Assembly: GCA_020847095.1 (NCBI GenBank)
Contig: JADLCR010000051.1
Location: 1-55,673 of the forward strand
Reading direction: 5' to 3'
Source: Oligoflexia bacterium
GTDB taxonomy: Bacteria; Bdellovibrionota; Bdellovibrionia; JABDDW01
DNA length: 55,673 nt
Position 1 is the stretch's first letter; each line of letters begins with the position of its first letter. Both the position numbers and the translations under genes were made by a program. The notes under the pieces are model-generated. The model was not told the origin of the DNA. It saw only the letters and a list, made by a program, of their open reading frames with translations, and did not search any database. This document shows, piece after piece, positions 25,307-35,986 of this stretch.

Positions 25307-25483
25307 ATGTTTATTAAAGCCATTATTGTTGATGCAATGTTCTACTCTGTTGAGGCGTTAGCGGATGCTATTGAACTTCCGGCAGAACTTGGCACTTATG
25401 AAGACCCCGATTATGACACTTTTGGTCTCGAAACCAGTTGTCCGAAAGCAATGAAGCAAAGATCTCAATGTAATCGCAAATAG
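25307..25483 (+). CDS. Possible small protein or gene fragment
   Basis: An ATG with GGAGGG eight bases upstream opens 58 codons just past attR. The N-terminal half is acidic and mildly hydrophobic. The last 16 codons fall in the 50-bp sequence that recurs at 27508-27557, where the same frame would read nearly the same peptide tail. It may be a real small protein or the remains of a longer gene cut by recombination. No family is recognised. Confidence 0.35.
   Translation: MFIKAIIVDAMFYSVEALADAIELPAELGTYEDPDYDTFGLETSCPKAMKQRSQCNRK
25434..25483 (+). repeat. 50-bp direct repeat, left copy
   Basis: 48 of 50 bases are identical with 27508-27557. Beyond the repeat the similarity continues weakly (AGTTCTTA recurs in both). 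The two copies bracket the DUF3147 and tyrosine phenol-lyase genes. Confidence 0.88.
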
Positions 25484-25568
25484 CCCAAGGCAAACTAAGT
25501 TCTTAACCGAATTTATTAGTGCTTTTGATGGCGCGGAAGCTACACGATTTTATTGAAAAGGCAAACGG

Positions 25569-25919
25569 ATGAGCAATGCGGTCCTATTTTGGAGCAAAGT
25601 CATTCTCTCTTCTCTGCTCATCAGCTTTGCTTCCTGGTTAGCTGGCAAAAAGCCGGCATTGGCGGGATTTATCGTCGCTCTTCCGATAAGTAGCATGTTG
25701 GCACTTGCGTTAGCTCAGATGGAAAATCAGAATCAAGCCGCCAGTTTTGAATTTGCAAAAAGCATTTTTGCGGCTATTCCGCTGTCTCTGATGTTTTTTG
25801 TTCCGATCTTGCTCGCAAGTAAATTTGGTTGGGGCTTTTGGATGGCCTATTCTATGGGCTTCGTCTCGATCGGCGTGGGGTACATCGTCCATAGGGCAAT
25901 TGTCACCTTTGGTTTGTGA
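25569..25919 (+). CDS. DUF3147-like small membrane protein
   Basis: A 116-residue protein with four hydrophobic segments (about 6-24, 29-49, 63-83 and 90-112). The pattern L-A-G-F-I-V-A-L-P-I-S-S-M-L-A-L followed by I-P-L-S-L-M-F-F-V-P-I-L-L resembles the DUF3147 family of inner-membrane proteins, which has no known function. It is convergent with the tyrosine phenol-lyase gene, with 47 bases between them. No ribosome site is strong; AAGGCAAACGG is the best candidate. Confidence 0.72.
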   Translation: MSNAVLFWSKVILSSLLISFASWLAGKKPALAGFIVALPISSMLALALAQMENQNQAASFEFAKSIFAAIPLSLMFFVPILLASKFGWGFWMAYSMGFVSIGVGYIVHRAIVTFGL

Positions 25920-25966
25920 ATGTCCAGGCCAGCGATGTAGCTGGGGTCTATTGGCCCGAGCAAAAT

Positions 25967-27385
<1,419 letters not shown>

Positions 27386-27507
27386 CTAATTGGCGGTTAT
27401 CAAGGTAAAAAGCAAATCACAAGAACCATTAACTGAGATGACTTTTGGCGGAATTTAGACATTCAACATTTAAGAAAAGTCATGGAATCGAAGTATCAAC
27501 TAGAATC

Positions 27508-27557
27508 CCAGTTGTCCGATAGCAATGAAGCAAAGATCTCAATGTAATCGCAAGTAG
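27508..27557 (+). repeat. 50-bp direct repeat, right copy
   Basis: Matches 25434-25483 at 48 of 50 positions. It overlaps the open region that leads into the metallopeptidase remnant. The stretch 27371-27507 before it holds no clear gene; an ATG at 27482 opens a 21-codon frame that ends in the repeat. Confidence 0.88.
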
Positions 27558-28017
27558 GTCAAAGTGGTTAAAGTTCTTAGACTTCGGGAACAGCTTCTTT
27601 GGTAGTCAGCCTCATGAGATGGGACACTACTACTCGTTTCGAAATTTTGGGAATATGATTGTCGCCAACGCGATCACCAACGAAGGATTCGCAACATTCA
27701 CGGAGGAACTTACAAAAGACTTTTTTTCAGATGAATTGAATCCCAATAAATTGGTGTGCGCTGGAGGAGGATTTTACTTTTCGCAGATTCCGGATACCTT
27801 GACGTTGTACGGACCGGAGTATCCGAGACCAACTGGCGCCTGTTTTTATAAAGAAATATGGGAACGTTATGGACCAGATGTATTCAAAAAGATTTTTATT
27901 AAAGCGTCGTTACGGCCCTATTGCAAGGGGTCTGACGCAGACCGCGGCATTTGGGAGAACCGCCTCACCGGCAGTATTGTCAAGCTCTCGGTCTTAAGGC
28001 TTTCCTTTTGTTTTTAG
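27529..28017 (+). pseudogene. 5'-truncated zinc metallopeptidase (gluzincin-like)
   Basis: An open frame without a usable start runs from 27529 and carries P-H-E-M-G-H (27610-27627), a zinc-binding HExxH motif, followed by N-E-G-F-A-T-F-T-E-E, the usual third-ligand segment of gluzincin (peptidase MA clan) enzymes. The first ATG (27619) lies inside the HExxH motif, so translation from it would destroy the active site. The frame just upstream is closed by a TGA, and a one-base shift would join it to a 27482 start (MESKYQ...). The C-terminal end after residue 120 is hydrophobic and may be shifted too. I read it as a decayed or truncated gene. Confidence 0.6.
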
Positions 28018-28127
28018 TGCCGGCCGGATCGGCTTCTGAACCTTCAATGCGATTTCCGCTTGCGTGTAAAGCCCGATAATGGTGAGCTTTCGATAGGGTA
28101 GCCAAATAGGAGGTAGGGGTTATAGGG

Positions 28128-29684
28128 GTGAAAACTGGTCGGTGTTTTGCTTTGACCGTGGGACTATTTTTAGTTGCCTGCTCGCAAGGTTTTAGTTCAT
28201 CAGGCAGCAGTGTTCAAAGTGGGGGGGGCTTTCCGTCACCTACGCTAAGCCCCTTTCCATCGCCTTCGCCGAGCCCAACCGGTTCACCAAGTTCGTCGCC
28301 AACGACTTCACCTTCGCCCACGGCTTCGCCAACGCCTCTTCCGCCACTCAAAGTCGATCGTTTCTTTCAAGATCTTGATGATGGAACTGTTATTGCGGTG
28401 GACAACTGGTCGCGGATGACGCGAGCTGAAATTGGGGAAATTGTTAAGCGCGCAGATCGCTCCACTCAAACGCAATGCCCATCGAAGCAGCCATATAAAA
28501 AGGGACTCTTTAAACAGGGTGATCGCATTTTCGTAAGCGACTATTACCTGGCTTGGTTTGATCTCACCACAAATGACGGGGTGAAGTATGCAACTCATCC
28601 TCAAGGGCCATTCAGTCTAGATTGGGAACGCTCGGGAGAGCTTGCGGGCATCTGGACGTTAGATCCGTTAAAGAAAAACTTTAAGTATTTTAGCAAGGGC
28701 TCGGAATGTTCTGATTGGGCCCGCAATGAGCTAATACCAGGTTCTGCTTCTCCAAATGGAGAGCAACATTGGTGGGATAAATTTGCACCTGCCGTTGAGC
28801 ATGCCATGCTCGTTGAATCAACTCGAGAACCAAAGACAAATTTGTTTATCGGATTTCATTACGCTCGACAGTCCCAAGGTTCAAGTAAATGGACCCAACT
28901 CATTGACGGAGTGCTAGACACCGACGGGGTTCGGTATAAATACTCCGGTTTCTTGACGGGGCCGATTGGAAAAGTCAAACTCTTTGCCGTCGATTTGGCC
29001 GATGGGGATGACACGGTCGTCTCTCATGTCATTGAATCGCAAATTGAATACCTCATGAAAGAAAAAGAAATCATTTCGATTTGGAAATACCGAGCTTTGC
29101 ATACCGATGTGAAAGCAAAGAATATTTTTACTTACACTTGGAATTCGTATGCCCAAGATATGGACATTGATGCAGCTCCTCAGCAAAAGCCCTATTGTGA
29201 TCAAGGGGCCGATCAAGAATTAGATGGATCCCAATGGCCTAGCCCTAGTTTAATTCCAGAAATTCCATTGTTCGCTAAAGGTAAAAAAGTACTAGCGCAG
29301 AACTGGAAGAGTTTGGTGTTTCCGCTAGGAGCCGTGGTGCCCATGGTGTGGGGAGATCCTTGTCCAGGATTTGACCCCCCTTATATGAACCATGACATTT
29401 TCACCGTGGCGACTCCTGTGGACGGCGACTGGATGGAATGGGGGTCCGATTCTACCTTGAGCGATTCAAAGCCAATATTTAGATACACTCACTTGGATAA
29501 GGCCGGAACCGGAACAGGTTCTGAGCAAGATCCTATTCATCTCACTCCCAATTACATGACTTTTTCAAACGAGCGACGCGACGGGACCATGGGTGGGGGC
29601 ATTCAGTTTCGAAAAGATTTTATCGTTTTGAAACAAGGGCAGTGGCATGAAGTGAAATTTTCAATACAAACCACGCGATTTTAA
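28128..29684 (+). CDS. Lipoprotein with Pro/Ser/Thr-rich linker
   Basis: A GTG start at 28128, with AGGAGGTAGGGG upstream, opens a 518-residue protein. A signal peptide ends in L-V-A-C with the lipidated Cys near residue 18. A low-complexity Pro/Ser/Thr linker (about 35-72) is typical of surface lipoproteins. The folded part (about 75-518) is rich in Trp, Asp and Gly; no known family is recognised. The linker's simple repeats (PSPSPS, TSPSPTASP) may vary in length between strains. It is convergent with a beta-propeller lipoprotein with ten bases between the ends. Confidence 0.8.
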   Translation: MKTGRCFALTVGLFLVACSQGFSSSGSSVQSGGGFPSPTLSPFPSPSPSPTGSPSSSPTTSPSPTASPTPLPPLKVDRFFQDLDDGTVIAVDNWSRMTRAEIGEIVKRADRSTQTQCPSKQPYKKGLFKQGDRIFVSDYYLAWFDLTTNDGVKYATHPQGPFSLDWERSGELAGIWTLDPLKKNFKYFSKGSECSDWARNELIPGSASPNGEQHWWDKFAPAVEHAMLVESTREPKTNLFIGFHYARQSQGSSKWTQLIDGVLDTDGVRYKYSGFLTGPIGKVKLFAVDLADGDDTVVSHVIESQIEYLMKEKEIISIWKYRALHTDVKAKNIFTYTWNSYAQDMDIDAAPQQKPYCDQGADQELDGSQWPSPSLIPEIPLFAKGKKVLAQNWKSLVFPLGAVVPMVWGDPCPGFDPPYMNHDIFTVATPVDGDWMEWGSDSTLSDSKPIFRYTHLDKAGTGTGSEQDPIHLTPNYMTFSNERRDGTMGGGIQFRKDFIVLKQGQWHEVKFSIQTTRF

Positions 29685-29694
29685 AGAATAAATC

Positions 29695-30822
29695 TTATAA
29701 CGGTGCTCCAAAAAATATTAATCCTGAGATATTCGAAAGTGCTGTAAAGTTTTGAACATACAGTGAAACTGTACCACTTCCATTGTAAGGATATCGGCGC
29801 AGCACACTGGCAGTTGGATCGGCTACGTAAAGATTTTGCCCTAAGTGATCGGTAACCATGTACCACATATCGCCGATTCCCGTGGAGAGAGTGGAGGTTG
29901 GACTCAGAACGCTACCGCCTCCTGAAATCGTAAACGTCGCAATGTCATTAGAGTTTAGCGCAACGAATAGAAATCGTCCAAATGGGTCCATTGCTACCGA
30001 ATCTGTAGTGCTTCCTGGGTTATACTTATTTACCTGGGTGATAGCACCTGAGCTGGAAATCGAAAATGATTGAACAGAGAAAGTAGCACCATTGGTTCCG
30101 AGATAAAAGTAGTCTGCCGTGGGATGAAATACTGGGGCTGTTTGAACTTGATCGGCTCCATCTTGAGTCGTCATGGCTGATGCATAAGTTAGCGCCCCTG
30201 TCGTTGAGTTGATGGTATATGAATAAATGTTATTGGTGGGAGCTGTATTGGATGTAGTTGCAAGTACAACATCATAAATGGGTGAGGCTGTAACATTAAA
30301 TCGGGATGAGCCTGTCGCAAGATTTTGAATATTGCTCAGTAGGCCTGTTGATGAATCAATCGTCCAAGTGTAAATGGTGGATCCCGCTGTTACGAGTAAG
30401 AATCTCCCATTGGCCGTTACAGTCATGGAGCTTGGTAGTGATGGTAGCGGCCCAGCCGCTGAAACGGCGGTTCCAAATGTGCCAGTGGAAAGGTTTGTCA
30501 ACATTGACATGTAAATCCGATTGTCGCTAGCGCCGCAGTACAGAAATTTGTTGCTCGGTGTGGCGGCAATGACGTTAACACTTACCCCAGATGCGCAGCT
30601 CCAAGTTCCCGAACTGGACAGTGACCCATTGGTCTTATCAACTAAATAGCCATTAGAATTTAGAGCGCTATTTCTTCCAAGGTGTACGAAATAAGTTAGA
30701 TTGAGGACGCTTCCTCCGGATGAACTACCGGTTTCGAAATTTCCGTTGGTGCAAGCAATGCCGAAGAGTCCGGTGAGTAGCGAAATGCTAATTAAATTAA
30801 TGAAATAGGTGATTTTTCCCAC
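29695..30822 (-). CDS. Beta-propeller (YncE/lactonase-like) lipoprotein
   Basis: A 375-residue secreted protein with a hydrophobic N-terminus ending in F-G-I-A-C, an atypical lipobox (G at -3). The rest is a series of about 45-50-residue blades rich in Ser, Thr, Asn and Gly, each with a pattern like 'G-(R/K)-F-L-(Y/L)-V-(A/T)' (for example NGRFLLVTAG, FGRFLFVALN, QNLYVADP). This fits the seven-bladed YncE/6-phosphogluconolactonase-like fold found in surface-exposed binding proteins. Enzyme activity is not implied. No ribosome site is strong. Confidence 0.78.
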   Translation of the reverse strand: MGKITYFINLISISLLTGLFGIACTNGNFETGSSSGGSVLNLTYFVHLGRNSALNSNGYLVDKTNGSLSSSGTWSCASGVSVNVIAATPSNKFLYCGASDNRIYMSMLTNLSTGTFGTAVSAAGPLPSLPSSMTVTANGRFLLVTAGSTIYTWTIDSSTGLLSNIQNLATGSSRFNVTASPIYDVVLATTSNTAPTNNIYSYTINSTTGALTYASAMTTQDGADQVQTAPVFHPTADYFYLGTNGATFSVQSFSISSSGAITQVNKYNPGSTTDSVAMDPFGRFLFVALNSNDIATFTISGGGSVLSPTSTLSTGIGDMWYMVTDHLGQNLYVADPTASVLRRYPYNGSGTVSLYVQNFTALSNISGLIFFGAPL

Positions 30823-30870
30823 CCCTTAGTTTCGGCATATTCTAAATTGAATTTGAGCCTACCAAAAGGT

Positions 30871-33393
30871 CTAGGATTTTTGATGGGAGGTGCCAATAAA
30901 ATCCCAAGCGCTGTAGATTAACAGCAAGATGAGAGCAGGAATCAAAGTGATTTTGTATTGATTTAGGTCGAGTGCCGAAAAGTGAAATATTTTTCTTAAT
31001 TGTGGCACTTCAATAATCAAAGTCAGAAACGACAAGGTACCCAGAAATACTGCCGCCGAAACGGGTTTGGTTAGCTGTTGAAAAAATAGTACCAATGAAC
31101 CTTCCGTTAAATCGCTAATCAGAAGGCTCAATACGGCAAAAACCATCAACCCAAAACTTAAAGTTCGCACTTGATCGGTGGTCGCTCCTAAATCAGTCCA
31201 ATACCGCCCGTATAAAATTATAACAACTGTAGCTAGTAGACCCTTCAGTAAAGCCTTAATTAATTCTTTTTGATCAAAAAGTCGGTTGGTAAGGGGTCTT
31301 GGATTAAGCTCCATAACGGGTCGTCGAGGTTTCGCAGATTCGAACATCAGTGAGCAGGCCGGATCAATGATGAGCTCAAGAAATACAATATGTGCGGGAA
31401 ATAAAATCAGGGGCCAGCCTAAAACCGCAGGCACTATTGAAAGGCCGGCAATGGGTATGTGCACGGCCGATGCAAATCCTAGGGCCCGGCGCATATTGTG
31501 AAAGATCATGCGCCCCCGTTCAATTCCATGGACAATAGAGGCAAAATTATCATCAAGTAAAACTAAGTCTGAAGCTTCTCGTGCTGTGTCTGGTCCTCGA
31601 TTTCCCATGGCGATACCCACGTCTGCCCATTTAAGACTTGGAGCATCGTTGACGCCATCACCAGTCATCGCCACGCAATGGCCGAGTTCTTTAAGGGCCA
31701 TGACGATTTGAAGCTTTTGATCAGGTTTGACTCTTGAAAAAATGCACACCTTTGATAGGGCCGCTTTGAATTCTTGCGACCCCATGCTCCGAAGTTGATC
31801 GCCGGTAAGCACGCCAGCTTCAGTCGACAAACCCGCTTGCTCAGCAATCCGAAGGGCTGTTTCGGGGTAGTCACCGGTAAGCATAATCACCCGAATGCCC
31901 GCCGCATGAGTTAGCCTAACGGCGTCGGGCACTTCTTCTCTCAGTGGATCGGCGAGAGCAATGAGTCCTAGAAATTCAAAGTCCAATGCGTGATGATCTG
32001 CGGGAATTTCGCTACTTTCCTGAATCCGAGAGCGCGCAACGCCTAATACCCTTAAGCCTTGGGCGGCGAACCGATGTACCTGTTGAAGAATTTCCGCGCA
32101 ATGAGATTCATCTAAGTGACAAAGATTAATGATGGCTTCCGGAGCCCCTTTGGAGGCCACAGTAAGGTGGGGGTCATTTCTATTTTTCCAAACGCATGAC
32201 ATCGCCAAAAGCTCATCGCTCAGAGGATACTCTCGAACGAGCTCCCATTCCGGATGGAGATGATCTCTTCCCCATGTTGAATCGGACACGAGGGTTCGAA
32301 TCGCTTTTTCCATTGGATCAAACGGATCGACGTGGCTAGCCAGAACGCCATATTCAATCAACTGATGATGATTTTCAGGAAGCGAGCTCGCAGGAACTAG
32401 ATTTAAATCGAGAGATTCCTGCCTATTCCAAAGCCCCTGAACAGCCATTTGATTTTTAGTTAAAGTGCCTGTTTTATCAACGCACAAAACGGATACGGAT
32501 CCCAGGGCTTCAATGGATCCAGGCACTCGCACCAAAACTTTTTGTCTTGAAAGCCTCCACGCTCCAATTGCCAAAAAAACAGTTAAAATGACGGGAAACT
32601 CTTCAGGCAAGAGCGCAATTTGAGTGGCAAGGCCAACCAAAAGGGCTTCAACCCAATTTTTAGTTAACCACCCATGGGCCACGACAATGACGATACACAC
32701 AAACAGACCAATCCACGCAAAAGCTTTAACAAGTCTTCGAACTTCAAACTGGATGTGGGTGCGCGGGGGAGTTGGAGCTTGCAGGGTCTTTCCGATTTTT
32801 CCCACTTCCGTATGAATCCCAGTTTGTTTAACGGTCATAAGGGCTCTACCCTTTTGAACGAGGGTGCTAGAAAAAACCGAATCACCTAAGCTCTTTCTTA
32901 CCGAAAATGATTCTCCTGTTAATAGGGACTCATCGGTATGGAGATGGCTGACCCATAAAACAGTCCCATCAGCCGGGACCCGATCGCCTTCGTTAATCGA
33001 AACCAGATCTCCGGGGACAAGCTCGCGGGCAGGAATGCGACTGGCCACCCCATTTCGGATGACAAGGGCCCGTGGACTTGAAAGTTGGCGAAGGGCCTCA
33101 AGGGCTCGTTCAGAGCGGAGTTCTTGAAACAATGAGATTGCGAGAACAATTAATACGGAAAAGCTAAGTAAGAGTCCCTCTGAAAAATCACCCAACGTGT
33201 AATAAAACCCAGATGTACCCACAAGCAACAGGAGCATAGGCTCTCGCAAAATTCCGATTATTTTGGCCAAAAGGCTTTTCGATTCGTGATCAGGTAACTC
33301 ATTTAATCCCCACTGCTTTTGCAATTGGTTGGCCTGCTCAAATGTCAGTGATGGGAAGCTGTTAAGATCACTAAAGGGTTGTGTCTTTGCCAT
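30871..33393 (-). CDS. P2-type cation-transporting ATPase
   Basis: An 840-residue membrane ATPase of the calcium/cation class: an N-terminal cation-ATPase domain, actuator motif T-G-E-S near 157, about eight to ten membrane helices, phosphorylated D306 in DKTGTLT, and the hinge TGDGVNDAPSL with a following A-D-V-G-I-A-M-G. Ion specificity cannot be read safely; the M4 segment L-L-P-E-E-F-P-V has the PEEFP form seen in calcium/cation pumps. The gene is divergent from the CoA-transferase gene at 33470, with 76 bases between them. Such pumps are often found near UspA, CBS and Hsp20 genes in other bacteria. Confidence 0.93.
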   Translation of the reverse strand: MAKTQPFSDLNSFPSLTFEQANQLQKQWGLNELPDHESKSLLAKIIGILREPMLLLLVGTSGFYYTLGDFSEGLLLSFSVLIVLAISLFQELRSERALEALRQLSSPRALVIRNGVASRIPARELVPGDLVSINEGDRVPADGTVLWVSHLHTDESLLTGESFSVRKSLGDSVFSSTLVQKGRALMTVKQTGIHTEVGKIGKTLQAPTPPRTHIQFEVRRLVKAFAWIGLFVCIVIVVAHGWLTKNWVEALLVGLATQIALLPEEFPVILTVFLAIGAWRLSRQKVLVRVPGSIEALGSVSVLCVDKTGTLTKNQMAVQGLWNRQESLDLNLVPASSLPENHHQLIEYGVLASHVDPFDPMEKAIRTLVSDSTWGRDHLHPEWELVREYPLSDELLAMSCVWKNRNDPHLTVASKGAPEAIINLCHLDESHCAEILQQVHRFAAQGLRVLGVARSRIQESSEIPADHHALDFEFLGLIALADPLREEVPDAVRLTHAAGIRVIMLTGDYPETALRIAEQAGLSTEAGVLTGDQLRSMGSQEFKAALSKVCIFSRVKPDQKLQIVMALKELGHCVAMTGDGVNDAPSLKWADVGIAMGNRGPDTAREASDLVLLDDNFASIVHGIERGRMIFHNMRRALGFASAVHIPIAGLSIVPAVLGWPLILFPAHIVFLELIIDPACSLMFESAKPRRPVMELNPRPLTNRLFDQKELIKALLKGLLATVVIILYGRYWTDLGATTDQVRTLSFGLMVFAVLSLLISDLTEGSLVLFFQQLTKPVSAAVFLGTLSFLTLIIEVPQLRKIFHFSALDLNQYKITLIPALILLLIYSAWDFIGTSHQKS

Positions 33394-33469
33394 GAGATGA
33401 ATATCTGACCATTAGATCGTGATTTCAATGAAGAATTGAGGTATTAAAACTAAGTTAGGAGAAACACTG

Positions 33470-34732
33470 ATGAAAGTATCTTCTGAAACTGAGGCTGTTT
33501 CAAATATAAGACCTGGGCAAAGAATTTTTGTTCATGGGGCTGCAGCCACTCCTAATACTTTACTCAAAGCCCTGTGCGACCGCGCTCAAGAACTTAATGG
33601 CTGTGAACTTATTCATTTGCATCTTGAAGGTAAGGTTGCCCATGCCAATCCTGAAGTTCTGAAATATTTTAAGGTGGCTAATTTTTTCGTCGGGCCCAGT
33701 ATGCGCCCACTTATTGATCACGATCGAGTCGATTATATTCCAATATTCCTATCAGAGATTCCAAGATTAATTCGGTCGGGGAAACGGCCCATTGATGTTG
33801 CCATGATTCATGTGTCTCCACCGGATCAACATGGATATTGCACGTTGGGAACCAGTGTCGACGTTGCAAGAGCGGCCGTTGAGTCCGCCGACATGGTGAT
33901 CGCTCAGGTCAATAGGCAAATGCCACGAATTCATGGTGATGGATTCGTTCATCTTGATCAAATTGATAAGTTCATCGAAATTGACGAGCCACTTCCCGAA
34001 CGACATTGCGCACCTCTCACTAATGAAGAGCGAGCGATAGGGCGAAACGTCGCATCTCTCATTGAGAACGGGTCAACACTTCAAATGGGAATTGGATCGA
34101 TTCCTGATGCGGTGCTGGAAGCACTTAAAGGTCACAAGCATTTGGGGATACACACCGAAATGTGGGCTCAAGGGGCGTTGGACCTGATAAAAACGGGGGT
34201 GGTTGATAATTCTAAAAAGAAAGTTCACCCGGGAAAAACGGTTTCGGCATTTATTTTTGCGAATAAAGCTGTTTATGACTTTATTCACGATAACCCCTCA
34301 ATCGTGCAGCTTGAAACTGACTATGTAAACCATCCCGTGGTCATTGCCAGAAACCCTAAGGTTGTTGCTATTAATTCGGCAGTTGAAGTCGACCTAACTG
34401 GCCAAGTTTGTGCCGACTCGGTAGGGACAAAAATTATTTCTGGTGTTGGCGGACAGATGGATTTTATGCGAGGTGCGGCCATTTCGACTGGCGGAAAACC
34501 CGTAATCGCCATCACCAGCCGCTCGAAAAAAGGACACTCTAGAATTGTGTCCACTCTTAGACCGGGAGCCGGTGTGGTTACCACGAGATCTCATGTCCAC
34601 TATGTCGTTACTGAATATGGAATTGCCGATCTCTATGGGAAAACCCTAAGCGAACGGGCACAAGCTTTGATTGCTATCGCTCATCCTGAAGACCGAGAGA
34701 ATCTGACCCGGCAATTTAAGACCAATAAATGA
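33470..34732 (+). CDS. Acetyl-CoA hydrolase/CoA-transferase family protein
   Basis: A 420-residue enzyme of the acetate/4-hydroxybutyrate CoA-transferase family, which moves CoA between carboxylates through a glutamyl thioester. Characteristic segments are G-I-G-S-I-P-D-A-V (about 204-212), G-V-G-G-Q-M-D-F-M-R-G (about 325-335), and V-V-T-E-Y-G-I-A-D-L (about 380-389). The natural acid acceptor is unknown. TTAGGAGAAAC is a good ribosome site before the ATG. It is divergent from the cation ATPase gene. Confidence 0.9.
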   Translation: MKVSSETEAVSNIRPGQRIFVHGAAATPNTLLKALCDRAQELNGCELIHLHLEGKVAHANPEVLKYFKVANFFVGPSMRPLIDHDRVDYIPIFLSEIPRLIRSGKRPIDVAMIHVSPPDQHGYCTLGTSVDVARAAVESADMVIAQVNRQMPRIHGDGFVHLDQIDKFIEIDEPLPERHCAPLTNEERAIGRNVASLIENGSTLQMGIGSIPDAVLEALKGHKHLGIHTEMWAQGALDLIKTGVVDNSKKKVHPGKTVSAFIFANKAVYDFIHDNPSIVQLETDYVNHPVVIARNPKVVAINSAVEVDLTGQVCADSVGTKIISGVGGQMDFMRGAAISTGGKPVIAITSRSKKGHSRIVSTLRPGAGVVTTRSHVHYVVTEYGIADLYGKTLSERAQALIAIAHPEDRENLTRQFKTNK

Positions 34733-34822
34733 TAGTCCAAACAGGGATATGTTGTTGGAAATAGTGGTCTGTCAAAAGCTTTTAAAATTGCAATTGTACC
34801 GACACATTTTTAAGATAAGTGC

Positions 34823-35986
34823 ATGCGGCCATCGTTTGTAGTCTTTTTTTCAATCGTTTCTACAATTTTACTTCTTGCCCTTGTTTATTGTTGGCGACGC
34901 CTCGTTGAGCCGCTGATGCTTTCACGGCCTTGGAAAAATGCCGCTCTCGCGACATTCGTTCTCTTATTTGCCATTCAAGTGATTGGACCATTTTGGTACC
35001 GTCAGTTCAGTGTTAAAAATCCCGAAGGGCCTTATTATTTTGGCTGGCTGACCTACCTTTCGCTTGGATTTATCGCCATGATTTTTTTCTCTACACTTGT
35101 TAAAGACCTCATCATTTTGATCTCAGAATTTTCTTTGAAAACCAATCCCGAACGTCGGCTGTTTTTAGAGAAGGCTTTAAGCCTTGGCGCTTTAGGCGCC
35201 GCCACAGGCGGTTGGGCAGTGGGCGTTGGACAAGCGGTTTATGGCCCGGTGGTTCGAGAGGTTCCGGTTCCGGTGTCAGGGCTTCCTGAAGAGTTGAATG
35301 GAGTCACTATAGCTCAAGTGAGCGACCTTCATGTGGGACCAACAATTCGGCGAAAAGAAGTCGAGCGAGTTGCCGAAATTGTAAATGGTCTCCATGCTGA
35401 TTTTGTTGCCATCACGGGCGACCTGGTTGATGGCACTGTCGAACAATTGCGAGCCGACGTGGAGCCTTTGGGAAAAATAAAAGCAAAAATTGCGAAATTC
35501 TACTGCTCTGGTAATCACGAGTACTACTGGGGTTTAGATCAATGGGTGGCTCATCTAGAGTCGCTGGGCTACCAAGCCATGGAGAATCGGGGAGCTCTTT
35601 TCCCTTTTGGCACGGCGACGCTTGGAATTTCAGGAGTTCGTGACTTTGCCTGTCAGCGAATACGCGAAGACCATGTATCAGACCCTCGCGAAGCGATGAG
35701 GGGCTGTGAATCTGCTAACTTCAAAATTCTGCTCGCCCATCAACCTAAGAGTTGTATTGGGGCATTTGAGGCGGGATTTGATTTGCAGGTGAGCGGACAT
35801 ACTCATCATGGGCAGTTTATGCCTTTTCATTTTTTTGCAGGTTTGGCGCATCCCTATTATAAGGGGTTGAATTTGCATAAAGACAAGATGTGGGTTTACG
35901 TCAATGCGGGAACTGGATACTGGGGGCCGCCGCTTCGACTGGGAATTCCCTCGGAGATATCCCTCATTAGGTTGGTTCGTGCTTAA
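34823..35986 (+). CDS. Membrane-bound metallophosphoesterase (YaeI-like)
   Basis: A 387-residue protein with several N-terminal membrane helices (about 4-28, 35-55, 70-100 and perhaps 112-140) and a calcineurin-like domain with V-S-D-L-H, G-D-L-V-D, G-N-H-E-Y-Y and G-H-T-H-H-G-Q in the usual order. These are all the metal ligands. The closest known group is YaeI, which includes lipid phosphoesterases. The substrate is not known. It overlaps the following flippase gene by eight bases. Confidence 0.88.
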   Translation: MRPSFVVFFSIVSTILLLALVYCWRRLVEPLMLSRPWKNAALATFVLLFAIQVIGPFWYRQFSVKNPEGPYYFGWLTYLSLGFIAMIFFSTLVKDLIILISEFSLKTNPERRLFLEKALSLGALGAATGGWAVGVGQAVYGPVVREVPVPVSGLPEELNGVTIAQVSDLHVGPTIRRKEVERVAEIVNGLHADFVAITGDLVDGTVEQLRADVEPLGKIKAKIAKFYCSGNHEYYWGLDQWVAHLESLGYQAMENRGALFPFGTATLGISGVRDFACQRIREDHVSDPREAMRGCESANFKILLAHQPKSCIGAFEAGFDLQVSGHTHHGQFMPFHFFAGLAHPYYKGLNLHKDKMWVYVNAGTGYWGPPLRLGIPSEISLIRLVRA

